Shown here: in pieces, positions 33,459-46,628 of the stretch
Layout of the letters: each line of letters opens with the position of its first letter
Position numbering within the stretch: position 1 is the first letter of the stretch
Assembly: GCF_047496725.1 (NCBI RefSeq)
Contig: NC_132971.1
Coordinates: forward strand, 20,534,501 to 20,598,500
Origin: Anoplolepis gracilipes
Taxonomy: Eukaryota > Arthropoda > Insecta > Hymenoptera > Formicidae
Direction: 5' to 3'
DNA: 64,000 nt
The notes under the pieces: model-generated
What the model was told of the DNA's origin: nothing
Databases searched by the model: none
Seen by the model: only the letters and a program-made list of their open reading frames with translations
Program-made: the position numbers and the translations under genes

Positions 33459-34843
33459 TTATTAATTAATTTAAATTTATTGCTAATAATATTATCAATT
33501 TATTTTGTAAAAAATGGACCAAATATTTTTCACATAAATAAGAAAAGATTATATTTTTGAGGAGAAGAAAGGAAATATTTTGGATTTTATTATTACGATA
33601 TATGCTCTACGCACAATAATAATTCTTAGCGTTGATGCGAATATTGTTTAATTGGCAAATTCGAGCTGTAGCTTTAACCATTTCACGAACCCTAAACGAC
33701 AAACCGAGCGAGGACTGAATTATTTTTTACGGAAAAGAGCAAATGGGCCGCATCGTACTGCCGTTCTATGACTCCTACGGGGTTTATCCGTCCCTTCTTA
33801 CTTTCGTTTGTTTCCTCTCTATCGTCTTGCACCCAGCCCTTCAACTCGGCTTACTTAAGCAAGGCGAGGTAGCTTCTCCACCCACCAGCCAGAGTCACCT
33901 TGGCTGGCAAGGGTTGAGAGGCTGGGCGAGCTGTAAATTACCAAGAGGGCATTTTGATTAAATTTTTTATAGTAGTAGACCGGTTACAACTTGAGGGGTT
34001 GACGTAACTCCAGCTGATTTAATGTATACGTTACAGGCGTCGCTTTTATTTACCATTCGCGCGGCGAATCCCTGATTAGAAGTAATAATTTCGAAACCCT
34101 CTAAGAAGAGTAACACAATTGTCGTGCGATAATTTGTCGACGGTCGAGAATTAAAAAAACAGCGACAGACAGAGAAAATGTATTAAATTCTTTTTCTTAA
34201 TCAGTTATTATTACAGTGATAATATATTTTACATGATTTAAATGATTATCAAGCACTATACGTTTGTAATAATTACATGTATATTATTGTTTCCCTCATT
34301 ATTTGACAAAATAAAAATTTGTCAGTGAAATTCGACATAATATCGTGTACAATATGAAATAATTAGTTATACGTAAAGACGAGCTAAAATTTCTTCCTCG
34401 GTCGATCGTGCAAATGAATAGTAAAGTTCGCATTCGAAACCCCCCCTCGCCGTCATTTATGAAACGTCCACTAAGGGACGCGTTTAGTCGGCTGCGAGGG
34501 GGCGAAGTGACTCAACAAGTGTTACGCCAAAACGAGCGTGCGTCTCTACGTCTCTTTCGTCGATCCGCTTGTTTGTTCCGCGCGTGGTCAACGTTTCTCT
34601 TATGCGTGAGGAAGGTAAGGTGGAAGAGGATCGAATATTCATTTTCCCGATAACTAGCTTTCTCCGTATCAGCTCGATTCTCTTTTTCATCAAGTATCTT
34701 TTCTAGAATCCGTATCCAAACAAATGACACGTACACGCATTTTATCAACGCATTCCATAACTCCTAATAAATGTATCATCATTTAATCACTCTCTGACCA
34801 TCTACAAATATTTGAATTATATACACAGATTAAATATTGAGAC
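33459..34843. other. Intergenic DNA upstream of the trh-like gene
   Basis: AT-rich to about 33660, then alternating with GC-richer blocks at 33660-34090 and 34400-34640. The block at 33740-33960 is open for 72 codons on the + strand but has no family resemblance. These blocks could be upstream regulatory sequence for the trh-like gene; nothing more can be supported. Confidence 0.45.
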
Positions 34844-35259
34844 ATGAGAGAATACACATGGAATGTATTCTCGGTGATACCAACGCGGAGCGAGAATTCG
34901 ATGGACCCGCGGAGAGGGATGCAGGAAGGAAACAACAACCTCCGAAAGAGAGGAGATAACACACTCGGGCGCGCGCGCACGTGGTCGCGAGAGGGTGAAG
35001 CGAAGAGGGTCTTCGGCAGGGTGACGAGAGGGGAGGAAAGAGGGTACGTAGAGGAGAGGGAATGGAGGCGGGAGGTGTCACGTGGGCGCGAGTAGGCCGA
35101 GGCTCCGCCTCCGTCAAGTAACTCGGAATACGGCGCGTCATTCATGGCCGAGCTAAAGGCTGCGCCACTGTTCGGGTCCGTCCGGCTGCAGCGGCTCGCC
35201 AGAGGATACACTACTACGGCGCGGACACCTGTCTCCCCCGCAGCATCCGTCGCGCCGCT

Positions 35260-35260
<1 letters not shown>

Positions 35261-35306
<46 letters not shown>
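35261..35306. repeat. CCG trinucleotide tract
   Basis: About 15 CCG units in the 5' region of the trh-like gene. It makes a polyproline run in the 152-codon uORF frame. Confidence 0.95.
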
Positions 35307-35647
35307 TACCGTCGTCGCGTTGCCGCCGTTCTCAGAGTCACCAGCTGTCACGTCGCGACTCGCCGCATGGTGCTCATGCAGCGTCCACGGGAGTACTGCG
35401 TAACGCGCGATTAAAGGACCGGTGGTCGATGCTGCGGTTGTCGAGAAGTCCGCGACGAATCGAAAGGCCCTCCCGTTCGTCGACGGGAAAAGGCCGCCGG
35501 CGGCCTGTCCCGGGTACCGGCGCGGGTGGTACGGGCGCGGGTGAGGGTGCGAGAGTGATACGCGGCACGTACACAGTGTACAAGTGGATTAGTAACGTTT
35601 GAGTGAATTCTATATTGATTCGCAAATTATTGTAATCTTTCTAAACG

Positions 35648-35651
<4 letters not shown>

Positions 35652-35695
<44 letters not shown>
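35652..35695. repeat. GA microsatellite in the probable 5' UTR
   Basis: About 22 GA units ending 75 bases before the trh-like ATG. Such tracts are also GAGA-factor type sites in insects, but no test is possible here. Confidence 0.95.
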
Positions 35696-35700
<5 letters not shown>

Positions 35701-35769
35701 GAAAAAAAGAGTGCGCGATCGACCGAGACGACGGAGATACCATCGACATTCGTGGTGGAAGGGTGGCGG

Positions 35770-36065
35770 ATGCACCGCGGGGGCGGAAGTGCCGGAGGCG
35801 CAGCCGGGGGTGGTATCGTCGGTGGTGCCGGCGGAAGTCACCGTGCCCTCGAGTTGGAGCATCCGTCGGCGATGCCAGGCGCACCTGGTTTCCATTGGGG
35901 GGCCATGCTCGCGGGTCACCACGCGGCCGCCGCCGCGGGTATGATGCAACCCCCTATGTCGGCGGGTGGCGAGTACGTGCCTACTGCAGCGCATCATGGG
36001 CCCGCTCATCCCGCGATGCCCATGGACTTACATGTCCATCAGGGATTCCCCTATTTCCCTACCAG
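35770..36065 (+). CDS. trh: trh-like first coding exon
   Basis: ATG at 35770 is the first ATG in its frame after the last upstream stop. The 98 codons are Gly-rich at the start, then have an HHAAAAAGMMQPPM stretch and an MDLHVHQGFPYFPT end. The two trailing bases (AG) need one G from the next exon to make arginine, which 54562 supplies. The frame continues only 12 codons past the donor. GC content far exceeds the intron that follows. Confidence 0.75.
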
Positions 36066-39000
36066 GTTAGTAACACGCGCTTTTTCCGCCTTTCGAAGAT
36101 AGCTCCCTCTCCCTCCCCCCTCCCCCTCCCCCTCCCCCGCTCTTACTCCTCTTAATTCCCTTAATCTTGGTAATTTCGATTGATTTAAGACAGAGTAGAA
36201 CGGTAACTTTAATCATTTACAATTTACACGATAACATCAAGTTTATTCTTTTCGCTGTGAGTATACTTTTTGTATATATTCGTGAATTATTTATGCGATA
36301 TCTGATCAAACTATAATTATAAAACTCTGATAAAAAAAGTGATTTAAATATATGACATTGTATTTGCACTTTGATGCAGTCGAGAGTAGCCTTCAAAGAC
36401 TGAGAAGAATGACGAAAAGTTTATTACAGCGAAGCCTGATGCCGTTGCATCTACCGTCCTGTCTAGATGCACTGGCAAATGAAGAGGTCGCTTGTCTTAG
36501 CCTCAGATATTTGCCTAGTAAATATTTCTTCGCTGGGGAAGTACTCCCATGTTTACCCACTTTAAGCAAATACTTGGAAAAGTACTAGATATTTTTTAAT
36601 CTACATATGTAGAGTATTCTGTTAATATTCTCTCGGCTCAGACGTCTACAAATCCATACACGTTTTGTTGTGATTATAATTTATAAAATTAATATAATTT
36701 TTGACATAAGGATAATCTATTGATGAAAATTTCAAAAATTGCTTTATAAAAAAATGATGTAATTATATGCACATATATAAATTAAAAATGCCAATCTAAC
36801 GCGACGAGATTAATGATATCGAAGCCTGTCATTTCAAAACACGGTAATGTCATTCTTTCTTAATACGGATACACATACGCTTTCCATCGTCCACCGCAAT
36901 TATTAACACTCTCCATGCCCGTATGCCGCGATATATAATCACTCGGAGGAAAGCAACGCGTAAGAACAGTATCTTGTAATTACACTCTTCGTGCGCTTAA
37001 TACCCTGGCAAATTGTATTAAGATTTTTTCACTCCGTAACACGTGTAATTACTAATTTATCTGGGCAAAATGCGCACGCGAAACTCTCGCCTACATACAT
37101 GTCCATCTAATTTTGATTCTTTGATCGCGTTTATTCCTTGCATTTTTTTTTACCTAAAAATATATTTTTATTTTAATCACATAAAATAACACTCTCCTAC
37201 ACTTATACATTTCTACGCAAAAGATTTAAAACTATTACAAATCGGTCGATTCTGTAATCTGAGAGTGATTAAATCGATCTTATAAGAAATATTAATTTTA
37301 ATTCGTAAACTGTACAAATGTTAATATATATATATATATAGAGCTATTAATCTTACACGTAATACAAACGTTTACGTGCGTGTTACAGTTATTTTTGAAT
37401 GATAAACGGAGATTTGTATCGCTCTAACTAGAAAGAATGATACTCGTAAAAAAATCTCGTGTCGATTAATCGTTAGCGACAACGTCGATACTGAAGTAAG
37501 CAAATTACGTGCTAATAAGCACCGGAAAGAACACTCGTGACATATCGCGAGGGGAGCGAGAATACGCTAGATGCGGGGCACACGCCGGGCAAAAAACTTA
37601 TTATAATGCCTGCCTCGTACGAGTTATTAGCATTCCGCTATCAATTATCCTGTCTGTCGTGCTTTCGATGTCGGAGCAACTAGTAGGAACGTCTGTCGCT
37701 CTGTATTTATAAAACGTATAATCACAACGGTCATCGTAACGAAGAAAGCCTGTAAAGGGTGTTCCGAAATCCGCGATGCGTACAGTACTTGAATAAATTT
37801 ACGCGATTTCTTTGCAAGAGACGAAATAAAAAATTTCTTTATTTTCTTTATATCTGGTCTTGTAGACCGCTAACCTTTTCTTTATATTTCGAGATATGGA
37901 AATTTTTTTTAATAACTAAATAAGTAAATAAATGTAAATATGCATGTAATACCTATATTTTTATATTTATATATAATCACTATATATAAATAAAATATTG
38001 ATACATGTGATTAGTAAGAGAATGAAAAAGACAATTGATATTTATTTTATAATTTTTTAAATATACGTTTACTCACACATCTACACGCACACATAGGAAA
38101 AATCTCTGTTTTCACGAATTTGAATCTTAATTTCTGGACACCGCGTACGTAAGGCGGTGACAGACATAGCGTGAATGACATTGACGTTTCGACGTTTCCC
38201 ATGCGACGCCGCTTGAGAAACAAAGTGTGTTTTGATCGTCGTGATTTTTAACTCTATCATTTGATTCCATCCTCGAGTAGCGAAATCAATAGGTGACCGT
38301 TCTCAGCACGATTCATTGACCGATTATGTCATGAGTGATTCACATCGTACCACGCGACCTGTCGCGTGTTATCGCCATGACGCGTTATAAAATCGATCTT
38401 GGCAAATTATATATTTCTAGACAAATATACATAAAAAGATGTAGATATGCAAATTTAAAAGTGCGAATGAAAACTGCTCGTTATAATGAATTTTTTTTGA
38501 TTTTGATTTTGATTTATTTTCGAAAAATCATCTTACTTTGTGCCTGTCAGTTCGAGGAATTCCGGTAAAACAGTCGGTATTACCACAGAGATGATAATTT
38601 AACATAAACTCGTGTAGCATTTGACGCCGATTGGCATCGATATGAATAAGAAGTAGCGTTTGCTTGTCGAGTCGAGCGTTAGCGGCCGTTCCGAATCATT
38701 TGTTACAAAAGAGTAGGGTATTTTCCATTGATTCTTTAGAAATTCTTTACTTGTTTCAAACCTTTTTTCGCGACAAAAAAAAAAAAGAAAAAAAAAACGA
38801 ATGTCTCTCGGTCAATGCTATTCATAATTCGGAATTGTATAAATGCGTATCTCTTATTGTTAGCTACATACTCTCAAGCCCCGATATAACATTTATATTC
38901 GTAACGATTAAAGTTATTTTTTCAGTGTAAAATACAAATCAATAAAATTTTGTGTCTTATGACTTCAAAAAAGTTGTCATCTGAGAAGATTGTCATATGC

Positions 39001-39987
39001 TTATAATTAGTAGTATCGAAATAATAATAAAGAATCCATTATCGCAGAATGTGCCAGCATGTGCACGTAATGTTTCAAATCAAAGATAATATTTAATATC
39101 GTAATCTCTCGATGCGTATAATTCTGACACGAATTATTCATTCGTAGACATAACACTTGGATTAAATCGTATACACGCAACATCTCAATGACACTCGTCT
39201 CTTAACATTGAAAGACTCCCCTAGAATACATTGATATATTCGCATGCGTTATTCCATGACGTAACTTTATATCAAAATTTCGCTCATAATATAGCGAAGC
39301 GATGATGACAAAATATCTCGTTAAATTTTTAATAAAATTTCAATATATATACTCTCGTTATATATTTAATCATATTATTAATCGCATAAATATCGAGAGA
39401 CAAATTTTCAAATATATATATATATATATATGTTAGAGGTAATTTAAAAAATTTCACGGGACCCGAGAAGAACGCCTTTCCGCGTTTATTCTCGCGCGGA
39501 AATTTGGTCTAATTATCGCCGCGTCACGCATACGCGTGTATCCGAAGACACGAAGAGACACGGTCGCACAGACATTGAGAGCGTTATTGAATGATGGGTC
39601 AGCCAACTACTAATGGGGCCGGACGCGCGCGAACACAAGGGATTATAAGAAGCGCGCGCGAGTATGGCTTGCGGCGAGTCAAGGTTGTTGCCGGAGTTAC
39701 TCGCACATTACATATCCGCCACCGATGTGGACTCTGGGCTTTTTTTTCTCTCTTATCGCCGGGAATTTTATCTCGCGCGCGTCTTCCCCGATTGATCACG
39801 ATAGACAAGTGCAGCGCCCCGCAAGCTCTTCTCTTCAAGCGTCTCTCTCGAGTACGTTTATTTTTAATAAGCTGAACAAATGTAATGCCGAATGATTAGA
39901 CGGTAAATTCTCGACGAGGGATAATTTCTATCATTTTAAGAGCTTTTTCCCAGTACGGAAGTTTAAATATCACGAATCTCTTTCTCC

Positions 39988-40033
<46 letters not shown>

Positions 40034-41544
40034 CTCTCTCGACGGGACAACGTTGCCCCTAACCCTGATTGGATCCGAGGCCAGAGGCATGCATAGTTTA
40101 GCGCGAGGTCTTTGCCCTTATGGAACCCTTATACGCATGCGAGACTCTAGAGCACTTAATTCGAGTACGATATCGTTGCTCTCGCGAGTTCTTTGTATGT
40201 GCAAAGTAATCCGTTACAAAGCGTGAAAACTGCGGATTGCGCGAAGAGAGATTGATCTTGAATATAGAAGAGAGAGCAAGCCGAGGCAAAGAACGACAGT
40301 TTGGGACCCGGGACCTTCTGGTGGCTAGTCTCGGACTCAGGACCCATCGATAAATAACGATAAATGTTGCGTGTTTTTATATCCGCTCGCGACTTTTCGT
40401 CCCGCGAGTCGTAGACGAATTTCGTAGACGATAGCAACACCGAGATTACTCTCGCACCCTCGCCCCCCTTCCGAACTCGTGTCGAAAAACTCGTTTCTTC
40501 TCTATGTTTTCTTTCCTCCAACCACCCACCGGTACTTCTCCCTTGTCTCCCTCTCGGTTTCACCGGTTTCTCCCTTGCTTTTATACTCTCCCCCCCTTTT
40601 TTACTCTCTTCTCCGGTGTCTCTTTCGCGCGTAGCGTCCCTCTCTTCTCCTGCTTATTCCTTACTTTATCTCTGTCCCTTCGCTCTGTCCTCCCTTGCTT
40701 CTTCGGCTATACCACCGTGGCAGCCCGGTAGTTGGAAGCGCTGACTTTTTTCTCGGCTATCGGCCAGTGGATCGCGCTGCGATCCGCTGGACTGCAATCA
40801 GAATTGATTATAGCCTGCCGAAACTCCGGCGCGGCGCGTTCATATTATACAACTCGCCCGAGGCCCTCGTTCCTTCCTCGCTCTCTCTCTCCTCTCTTTC
40901 TCTTTCTCTTTCTCTTTCTCTTTCTTTCTTTCTTTCTTTCTTTCTCTCGTCTCTTCCTCGCTGGCTATAACCGCGCGCCGCGCCGTCGTCCGTCTCGTGC
41001 GCGACGTCACCCGACGCGCTCGCTCGCTCGTGCGAGCGTAAAACGCCAGCACACCAACGTATACGCTCCACAAACCTATACGAACGCACCCTCGTATACG
41101 TATAGAGGTATGACTTTAATAATATTTCCAAAAAATTAATTGTGATAATTTTAGCGAGCACGTATCATCACCAGAATTGTATCGATCGAGAAAAACGCGA
41201 CGAAAGAAACGATAATCTCTTCTACACGAGAAAGATTTTTATATAATACGCTCGCGGTAATGATTGGGTCGCGCGTCGATCGTACGCAACCCGTTTGTGC
41301 GACGTAAAAAGCACACGAGGACAAGCTTTGTTCTTTTAATCCTTTTCAGCCTTCTTTAGCTAGCGAATTCCACCGGCGTTAGACGTTTCTTTTTGCTTTT
41401 TTTTTTGCCCCATCAGCTTACATTATCTTGCCAATCCTGCAACGATTATTAGTTATAAGCACGTTTATAGGCTTAATACGTGTTCTCTGATGATGGTACT
41501 ATGCGTCAAATATTTCGCTGGAACGAGCAAAACACACTCGGAAA

Positions 41545-41577
<33 letters not shown>

Positions 41578-42212
41578 CCTTTCCTCCTCTCCTCCGTTTT
41601 AATATATTCATAATTTATTTGATAAGTATTATTCTAACGTTTTTCATATTTCTTGTAACGCAAAATTCGCGTAACGATTTACGATCAAAAATATATTTCG
41701 GAAATCTCTTTGGGAGATATTCTATAGCATCGAAAACGTTAATTAATAGGTCGTACATCAATGAATCCTAAAGGTGTGTGTGTGTGTGGCGCAGAAGTGA
41801 TTTAATATCCACTTTAATTAGTTTGAAAAACGCCCATTGAAAAAAGCGACGGAGAGGGAGGGGGAGGAGAGCCCGACGTCTCTTGCACGCTACTTTGATA
41901 CGTTTTATTTCAATGCATTCGGTGTATCAAGGCCGCCACGCGGTACGGAATTTAGCATGGCGATATAGGTACTCGCGCGCTCGCGCGAATTCTTTATGAG
42001 AACTTCATTTAACGCTGGACGCGGACGCACGTCCGACTCGAAAGCAATTACACAGCTTATTTCGAAAAATCATTTCCTATTCTTTCCATCGATCCTGTTC
42101 GCCAACACGTCCGCGCCGCGCATTTTCATTCAACGATTTATTACGTTCGTCCCTTTCGAACGCAAGACGACGATTTGTTCCAACTTTTTCCTTCGTCATC
42201 CTTAAAACAATG

Positions 42213-42280
<68 letters not shown>

Positions 42281-45200
42281 ATTGGATTGCTCGATTTTCT
42301 TGCACAACGATCGAGATTTTATCCGTCCCGCGTAAACTGACTGTACAACCGTCCATCGATTCCATTATATTCCATTATATTCGATGATATTACCTGAAGC
42401 GTAAAACGACGCTTTTTTAGATTCTTCTCTAGCGTTGTGTTTCCCAGGCGTCGGCTCGTGATCTTTTTGCATGCGCATTACGTGAAACTTATTACACTCT
42501 CTTATGCAACTAATGCTAGGATAGATATCAAACGTGATTCTCGCGCCTGAAACCGCGTATCGTATATACATCATGTACGTAATTTTTAGAAAGTGTGATA
42601 ACGATTTATTTACCTTGTCTGTAATATTCACACCGTATATCTCGTTGCTCGAATAAAAAAATGATCTCAAAAGAGAAAACTGTTATGGATAATAAATGTT
42701 CCTCTTACGAAAAAATATCTCGCAATTACAAAAAAATTAATAATAATAATTACTTGGATGTTTTTTTTTTTTTTTCGAAAATAGACAACGTTCTTCCATT
42801 ATCGGGCTTTAACTTGAATTTTTTCGAATCGTTAAACAGCACTTTCCTATATAATGGTCTAACGTCCAGACACACTACGCCACGCTGCAATAAGTCGTTT
42901 TCGCGCGGGAATTGGCCTGGCCTCCAATCAAGTTTAATAATGTAGATGCGGATCAGCGGATAAGAACAGGCTACTGATACCGCCGCCGCCGCCGCCACCA
43001 CCACCGCGTCGGTTCTGCTCGTCGGAGGAGCCACAAACGGTATACGTTCAGCTTATGCTCGATCTTATGCAATTTGCAACATCACGAACCTCGGGGCTTT
43101 AACGCGGACTTACCGTACGTTTTACGGTACGTATTTTACGTATACGTCATTAAATCACGGAAATATACTAGAATACGAAATCTCTTCCTGACCTCTCTCT
43201 CTCTCTCTCCGGAATGCACCTTATTAGAGACAGTCGTTTTTTCAACAAAAATACATAAAATAATCTTTCTTGAAATGAAGAAAAAAAAAAAAGAAAAATG
43301 CAGTCGCAGCGAGACAATCGAAGCGATCAAATTGATAGACTGAATTTCCTTCGGCGACGTAACGATATAAATTGCGAGAAAAGTTTCGGCAACGTCTCAT
43401 TGTTACAGCCTGTTGGAAGTTAATAGGCGACGAGGAAACGGCGCGACTAGAAGCCGAAAGCGCGGGTGTTGACGCTACACGTCGGGGGAACGGAGTAAAA
43501 AAAATGTTTCTACGACCCCTCGGCAGTTTCGAGCTCCCCAAAGTCTTCGAAGCGTAACTTAGCATACTTTATTTGATTTTTTGTATTGGATAATAGTCTC
43601 AGGTAATAGGGTGCGGCGCGCAGAATCGAGGAGAAAAAGAGAGAAAGAGAGAAAGAAACGGAGAAACTGGCAGGGAGAGAGCGAACAAATTTTCACGCCC
43701 CCATTACTTGCATTAACGAATTTACATTTTTTAAATGGAAGGGTCGAACTCTCAGGGTGATAACTCGCGGGTCATTTGTTCCGCGAAGAAATGAAACCAC
43801 CGTTGATATTGCTCCTTAATTCGCAGATGTTTGCGATTAGAACTCTGTATATACATTATCTCTATCTATGATAGAAATAATTTTCAATAAAACATTGATA
43901 GTTATCATCATTATTCCGTAATATTTTCACCTCTAACAAGGAGGAGAAAGAAGAGGTAAACCATGTTGATTTATCAGTTATCTAATAGTATCTTTACCTA
44001 ACCCTGAACGAGTTACGCGAAATTGTAGCTCCGCTACCTGGATAACGCGTTAAAATCGTCGACTAGGCGACTAATATCGGGTCTACTACGATCAGCCGCG
44101 GGCAGTATGAAAATATCAATGGTTACGCTAGACCACTTGCCGCGATTAACTGGTATTCGAACACCAGTAGCCTCCTTGAGAGAGAGAGAGAGAGACCGAT
44201 GTCGATACGAGCCTATAGTTTAATCCGGGTCGCGCAGACCCGAGGGGATGGACTAGGATTAGAGTACATAGATCAGGAGTCGTTATCCTTCCACGCTGTT
44301 TGCACTTTGCGTATAGTCGATAAAACGTCTTTGTCGTACGTTTTATTTAGAAAATTTAAAAAAAAAACATATTTTTAGCATTCCTCATAATTAATTTTTT
44401 TTTTTTTTCTTATGAAAATGTCCAAATTAATTATCTCGGACAAAAATGATGAAATAAAGCTTGAAATTGTTCATCGAAAATATGAATAAAGTAAAGCAGA
44501 GTGTATTCGGTTGCAGGTAATCTTTAAAACATATGTTTCTAGTAATCGTTGATGCGGTTATATCATCGGGAGGTGGGGTAGGCGGGGGACGAAAAATTGG
44601 GGGAACGTGCGCGGGGCGCGAATCTATACATATTTAATGAGACCGCGCAGTTGTAAAAAGTAGCTAGCGAATCAAGCCCCAACGGGGCGACTCGCGACTC
44701 GAAGAGAGGAGAGGAGAGGAGAGGAGAGGAGACCATGCCCTGCCGGATACTTTTATTCAAATCTCATCCGTCGCCGCTACGAAGATGCTTCGCGGGCGCG
44801 AGAAGGGTATATCAAAAGAAAAATACTCTCAGCGCCTTTCCCGCATGCATAACCATAATCCCGGCATAATGTATATTTCAAAATCTTCCGACACATCTCG
44901 AGCTCATTACTATTAGATCGATACACGACCCTTCGACCTCTGTGCGGAGGGTGGGTGCACGCGAGTGAGATCTTCGCGTTTTGCATATCTATACGATATC
45001 TGAACGGCGCAACTGTGCGTCCGACGATGTACTTTCATCTTAAAGTAAATTATAGCGAAATATTTTTTTTATCGAATAAATTATTAGGTTGCTATCTGAC
45101 ATACGGTATTGAAAAAGATCCGTGCAAGCTCGTATTTAAATAAAATTACCAATATAAACAGAGCTGATGAATAGTAATGCGAGAATGAACTCTAGGAAAT

Positions 45201-45687
45201 CTTGGAAATCTTGGAATATTTTAATTAAATTAATCATTGTCCACTTTGTATAACTCAACGTATTCGAAATTAATGATGTTATAACGAGAGAATAAGAGGA
45301 AAAAAAATACATGTACGCTCGTGTGTCGCCTATACGTCAGTTACGCACTAGCAAACTGTGAGTCGGCACCGGTTAGAATCGAGTTGAATCGAGTTGATAA
45401 GGTTAACTAAGAGATACGGAGGCGTAGGGAGGTCAAGTGACCACGTGGGCGGCACTACACGTCGACGGGACATACCATCTATTACCGTCAGTACGTACAC
45501 GTATGTAATTGTACGGGTGCAAACGTAAAGCCGATTTAATTATGACGTAAAAAATGCACCTTCGACATATTTTAATAACAACATATGATATAATACATCT
45601 ATAAAGACTGTATAATTCAGAAATCAATTTAAATATATGTATCTAATAATTTCAACAATTTTATTAACTTATAGCTTAAATTGTTAT

Positions 45688-45742
<55 letters not shown>

Positions 45743-46591
45743 ATTTCGTTGAATATGAAATTGTCGCATTGATAAAATACCGAAACCAACACGAATGATG
45801 GAACCGATGAATAATACAGACGCAGCGCAATTAGCTTTGCCATTTTCAATTTAATCGGCGAATCAGCGAATCAGCGATCCTTCGGGGAACGAAGACTCGT
45901 TCTTGCGAAAGAAAGGCTCCCATACGCAGTGCCACCACTGCGTAACGGGACGAGCTGTGGCGGGCCCGCAGCGGGTAGTCGCTGGCTCTTTGGGATCGAT
46001 GCCGGCGTTCACGGCAATTCGGATGGAAGCACGTCATCCGCAGCGGAAAAGGCAATAAATCGCTAGATACGTACTCGCGATTAGCCGTTACATGTGCGTG
46101 CTCTTTAGCTGCATAATTAAAAATAAATGCACGCGTGTGTCTAATAGGCGTGTAACGAGATAATGACGACGCGACGTCGGGAAAAAGAAAAAAAAAAAAA
46201 AAACTCTCCAGAGTTTTTGGACGAGATTGCGTTTCAATTTACTCACGAGAGTGCGGCAGAAAAATCGCGTGGATGCTAGTGTTTTCGCGAAATGGTCATC
46301 GTTGAGCGCGGCAATCGATAAGCTCACGAGGGATATAAATGATGATAAGTTTTTGTGCATAATTTCCACGATATAGGCACTGAGATCATATTGGAGATTC
46401 GATAAAAATTACATGATATAATGTGGGACGAGAGATTCGTAGCCCGAAGCTAATCGCCGGTGAACCGCCGCGCCGATTCGTATCGTGGCGTTTTTATCGG
46501 GGCCCGGGCAACGAAAGACGATTACTCCAGGATCGGTGTCTTTAAGACGCGTTTGCCGACGTTGCATCCATCCCTCCCTCCCCTCGCTCGT

Positions 46592-46628
<37 letters not shown>

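Larger units (their letters stand above)
34844..35769 (+). promoter_or_regulatory. Probable promoter and 5' UTR of the trh-like gene
   Basis: GC-rich region ahead of the first in-frame ATG at 35770. It holds two CACGTG sites at 34978-34983 and 35079-35084, a CCG tract at 35261-35306 and a GA tract at 35652-35695. An upstream ATG with good context at 35144 opens 152 codons and closes at 35602 before the main start; if the transcript begins upstream of it, this is a long uORF. No TATA box is visible and the transcription start is not located. Confidence 0.45.

Noticed and set aside
36352..36588. 78-codon frame after a cag in the trh-like intron
   Set aside because: Ends at its own stop with no donor; phase from 36065 is not compatible with continuing to the next exon. 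No family match.
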